DNA of 64,000 nucleotides from JBGPTF01 sp041490445 (lineage in GTDB: Bacteria; Acidobacteriota; Terriglobia; Acidiferrales; UBA7541). Position numbers and translations under genes: made by a program. Under the pieces are notes generated by a model that saw only the letters and a list, made by a program, of their open reading frames with translations, had not been told where the DNA came from and searched no databases. Positions 63,181 through 64,000 of the stretch are shown here, piece by piece. The stretch's first letter is position 1. The number at the start of each line of letters is the position of its first letter. The stretch covers positions 1 through 64,000 of the forward strand of contig JBGPTF010000008.1 in assembly GCA_041490445.1 (NCBI GenBank), read 5' to 3'.

Positions 63181-64000
63181 CTATTCGCCGGAATCGCGGC
63201 GGCCATTTTCGCGCGGCGCGGCTGACTTGACCGGCTGGGAAGACTCGTATTCGTCGTAGGCCTTGATGATCCGCTGCACGAGATTGTGGCGGACAACGTC
63301 CCGCTCGTCGAAATAGACCAGAGCGATTCCTTTAATTTTTGCGACGACTTCGATCGCTTCGATCAGACCCGACCGCCGCGCCGTGGGCAAATCAATCTGC
63401 GTCACGTCGCCGGTGATCACGGCCTTCGAGTTGAATCCGAGGCGCGTGAGGAACATTTTCATCTGCTCGCTGGTGGTGTTCTGCGCCTCGTCGAGGATGA
63501 CGAAGGAATCGTTCAACGTGCGGCCGCGCATGAAGGCCAGCGGCGCCACTTCGATGATTCCCTTCTCGAGATAGCGCTCGAGTTTATCGGCCTCGAGGAG
63601 ATCGTGGAGGGCGTCGTAGAGCGGGCGCATGTAGGGATCCACTTTTTCCTGGATGGTGCCGGGAAGGAAGCCAAGCCGCTCGCCCGCTTCGACGGCGGGC
63701 CGCACGAGGATGATGCGGTTCACCTGCTTCGTCAGCAGAGCGGAAACGGCCATAGCCACGGCGAGATATGTTTTCCCGGTGCCGCCGGGGCCGATGGCGA
63801 ACACCATGTCGTAATTCTCGAGCGCTTCCATGTAGCGCCGCTGGTTCGGGCTCTTCGGCTGAATACTTTTCTTACCGAAGGCGCGCGGGTGGCCCGAGGA
63901 GAGGATGCTGCGCAGCGGAAGGTCCGGCTCCTGCGTGGCGACCTGAAGCAGGTCCTTCACTTCGCCATTGCGTAGCGGCCGGCCTTCGCGGACGAGCTGG
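63181..64000 (-). CDS. phoH: PhoH-like ATPase, 5' end cut by window
   Basis: The frame is open through the right edge (upstream codons read LVREGRPLRNGEVKDLLQVA), so the N-terminal domain is missing. The core has Walker A IGPGGTGKTYLA, VRPAVEAGERLGFLPGTIQ, SFVILDEAQNTT as Walker B and VITGDVTQIDLP. This is the PhoH/YbeZ NTPase that works with YbeY in ribosome maturation. The C-terminal tail after YDEYESSQP is Lys/Arg-rich. Confidence 0.95.
   Translation of the reverse strand, partial: QLVREGRPLRNGEVKDLLQVATQEPDLPLRSILSSGHPRAFGKKSIQPKSPNQRRYMEALENYDMVFAIGPGGTGKTYLAVAMAVSALLTKQVNRIILVRPAVEAGERLGFLPGTIQEKVDPYMRPLYDALHDLLEADKLERYLEKGIIEVAPLAFMRGRTLNDSFVILDEAQNTTSEQMKMFLTRLGFNSKAVITGDVTQIDLPTARRSGLIEAIEVVAKIKGIALVYFDERDVVRHNLVQRIIKAYDEYESSQPVKSAAPRENGRRDSGE

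Overview
The window is a high-GC, gene-dense bacterial chromosome segment. Gene content fits a free-living soil or sediment member of the Acidobacteriota: type IV pilus genes driven by sigma-54 two-component systems, branched-chain acyl-CoA catabolism, an arsenic operon, and a small secreted coiled-coil protein of a type I associate with that phylum. The phylum call is an inference from content, not from a marker gene. No rRNA, CRISPR array, prophage or plasmid functions are visible. Both ends cut genes: a gamma-glutamylcyclotransferase-like gene at the left and phoH at the right.

Positions 1-11.5 kb form an acyl-CoA and amino-acid catabolism block. A split coenzyme B12 mutase is encoded as a large subunit (540-2258) and a cobalamin-binding subunit (3707-4120). 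It has the residue pair of isobutyryl-CoA mutase rather than methylmalonyl-CoA mutase. A secreted alpha/beta hydrolase gene sits between the two subunit genes, next to two broken copies of the small-subunit 5' end. A degenerate crotonase follows, then a GNAT acetyltransferase on the other strand, then a leucine-degradation set (carboxyltransferase, HMG-CoA lyase, methylglutaconyl-CoA hydratase-like), a YbgC-type thioesterase and histidine ammonia-lyase.

Positions 11.6-24 kb hold an unknown membrane-anchored protein, an alpha/beta hydrolase, prepilin peptidase, a histidine kinase / secreted coiled-coil protein / sigma-54 regulator trio, and an ars cluster (acr3, arsC, arsM divergent from arsR). 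DinB and EthD proteins follow, then an insertion-sequence scar: two inverted IS3-type ends bracket a membrane protein gene and a truncated gene.

Positions 24-39.6 kb carry housekeeping and export genes: ubiE/menG, aroB, an M28 lipoprotein peptidase, tatC, tatA, a C-terminal processing protease, tRNA-Ala(CGC), a transketolase with a cysteine-rich tail, threonine synthase, a frameshifted acyltransferase, a partial thrC duplicate, a pair of four-helix membrane paralogues around a secreted protein, a Cof-type phosphatase and a lytic transglycosylase.

Positions 39.6-55.8 kb, all on the minus strand, are a large type IV pilus / type II-secretion-like region. The order of transcription is pilB, pilT, pilC, pilS, pilR, two pilins behind a near-consensus sigma-54 promoter, lolA, then a second ATPase and platform protein with pilM, pilN, pilO, a pilP-like protein and an unusual pseudopilin. 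No secretin is present. The right end holds a DNA glycosylase of the endonuclease III superfamily, an ntrY/ntrX-like pair, and the conserved phoH-ybeY-corC-era operon.

Repeats recur between genes: three copies of a roughly 110-bp nested-palindrome element, GCAGAG-rich repeats, and partial gene duplications (mutase small subunit, thrC). They point to repeated small-scale rearrangement.
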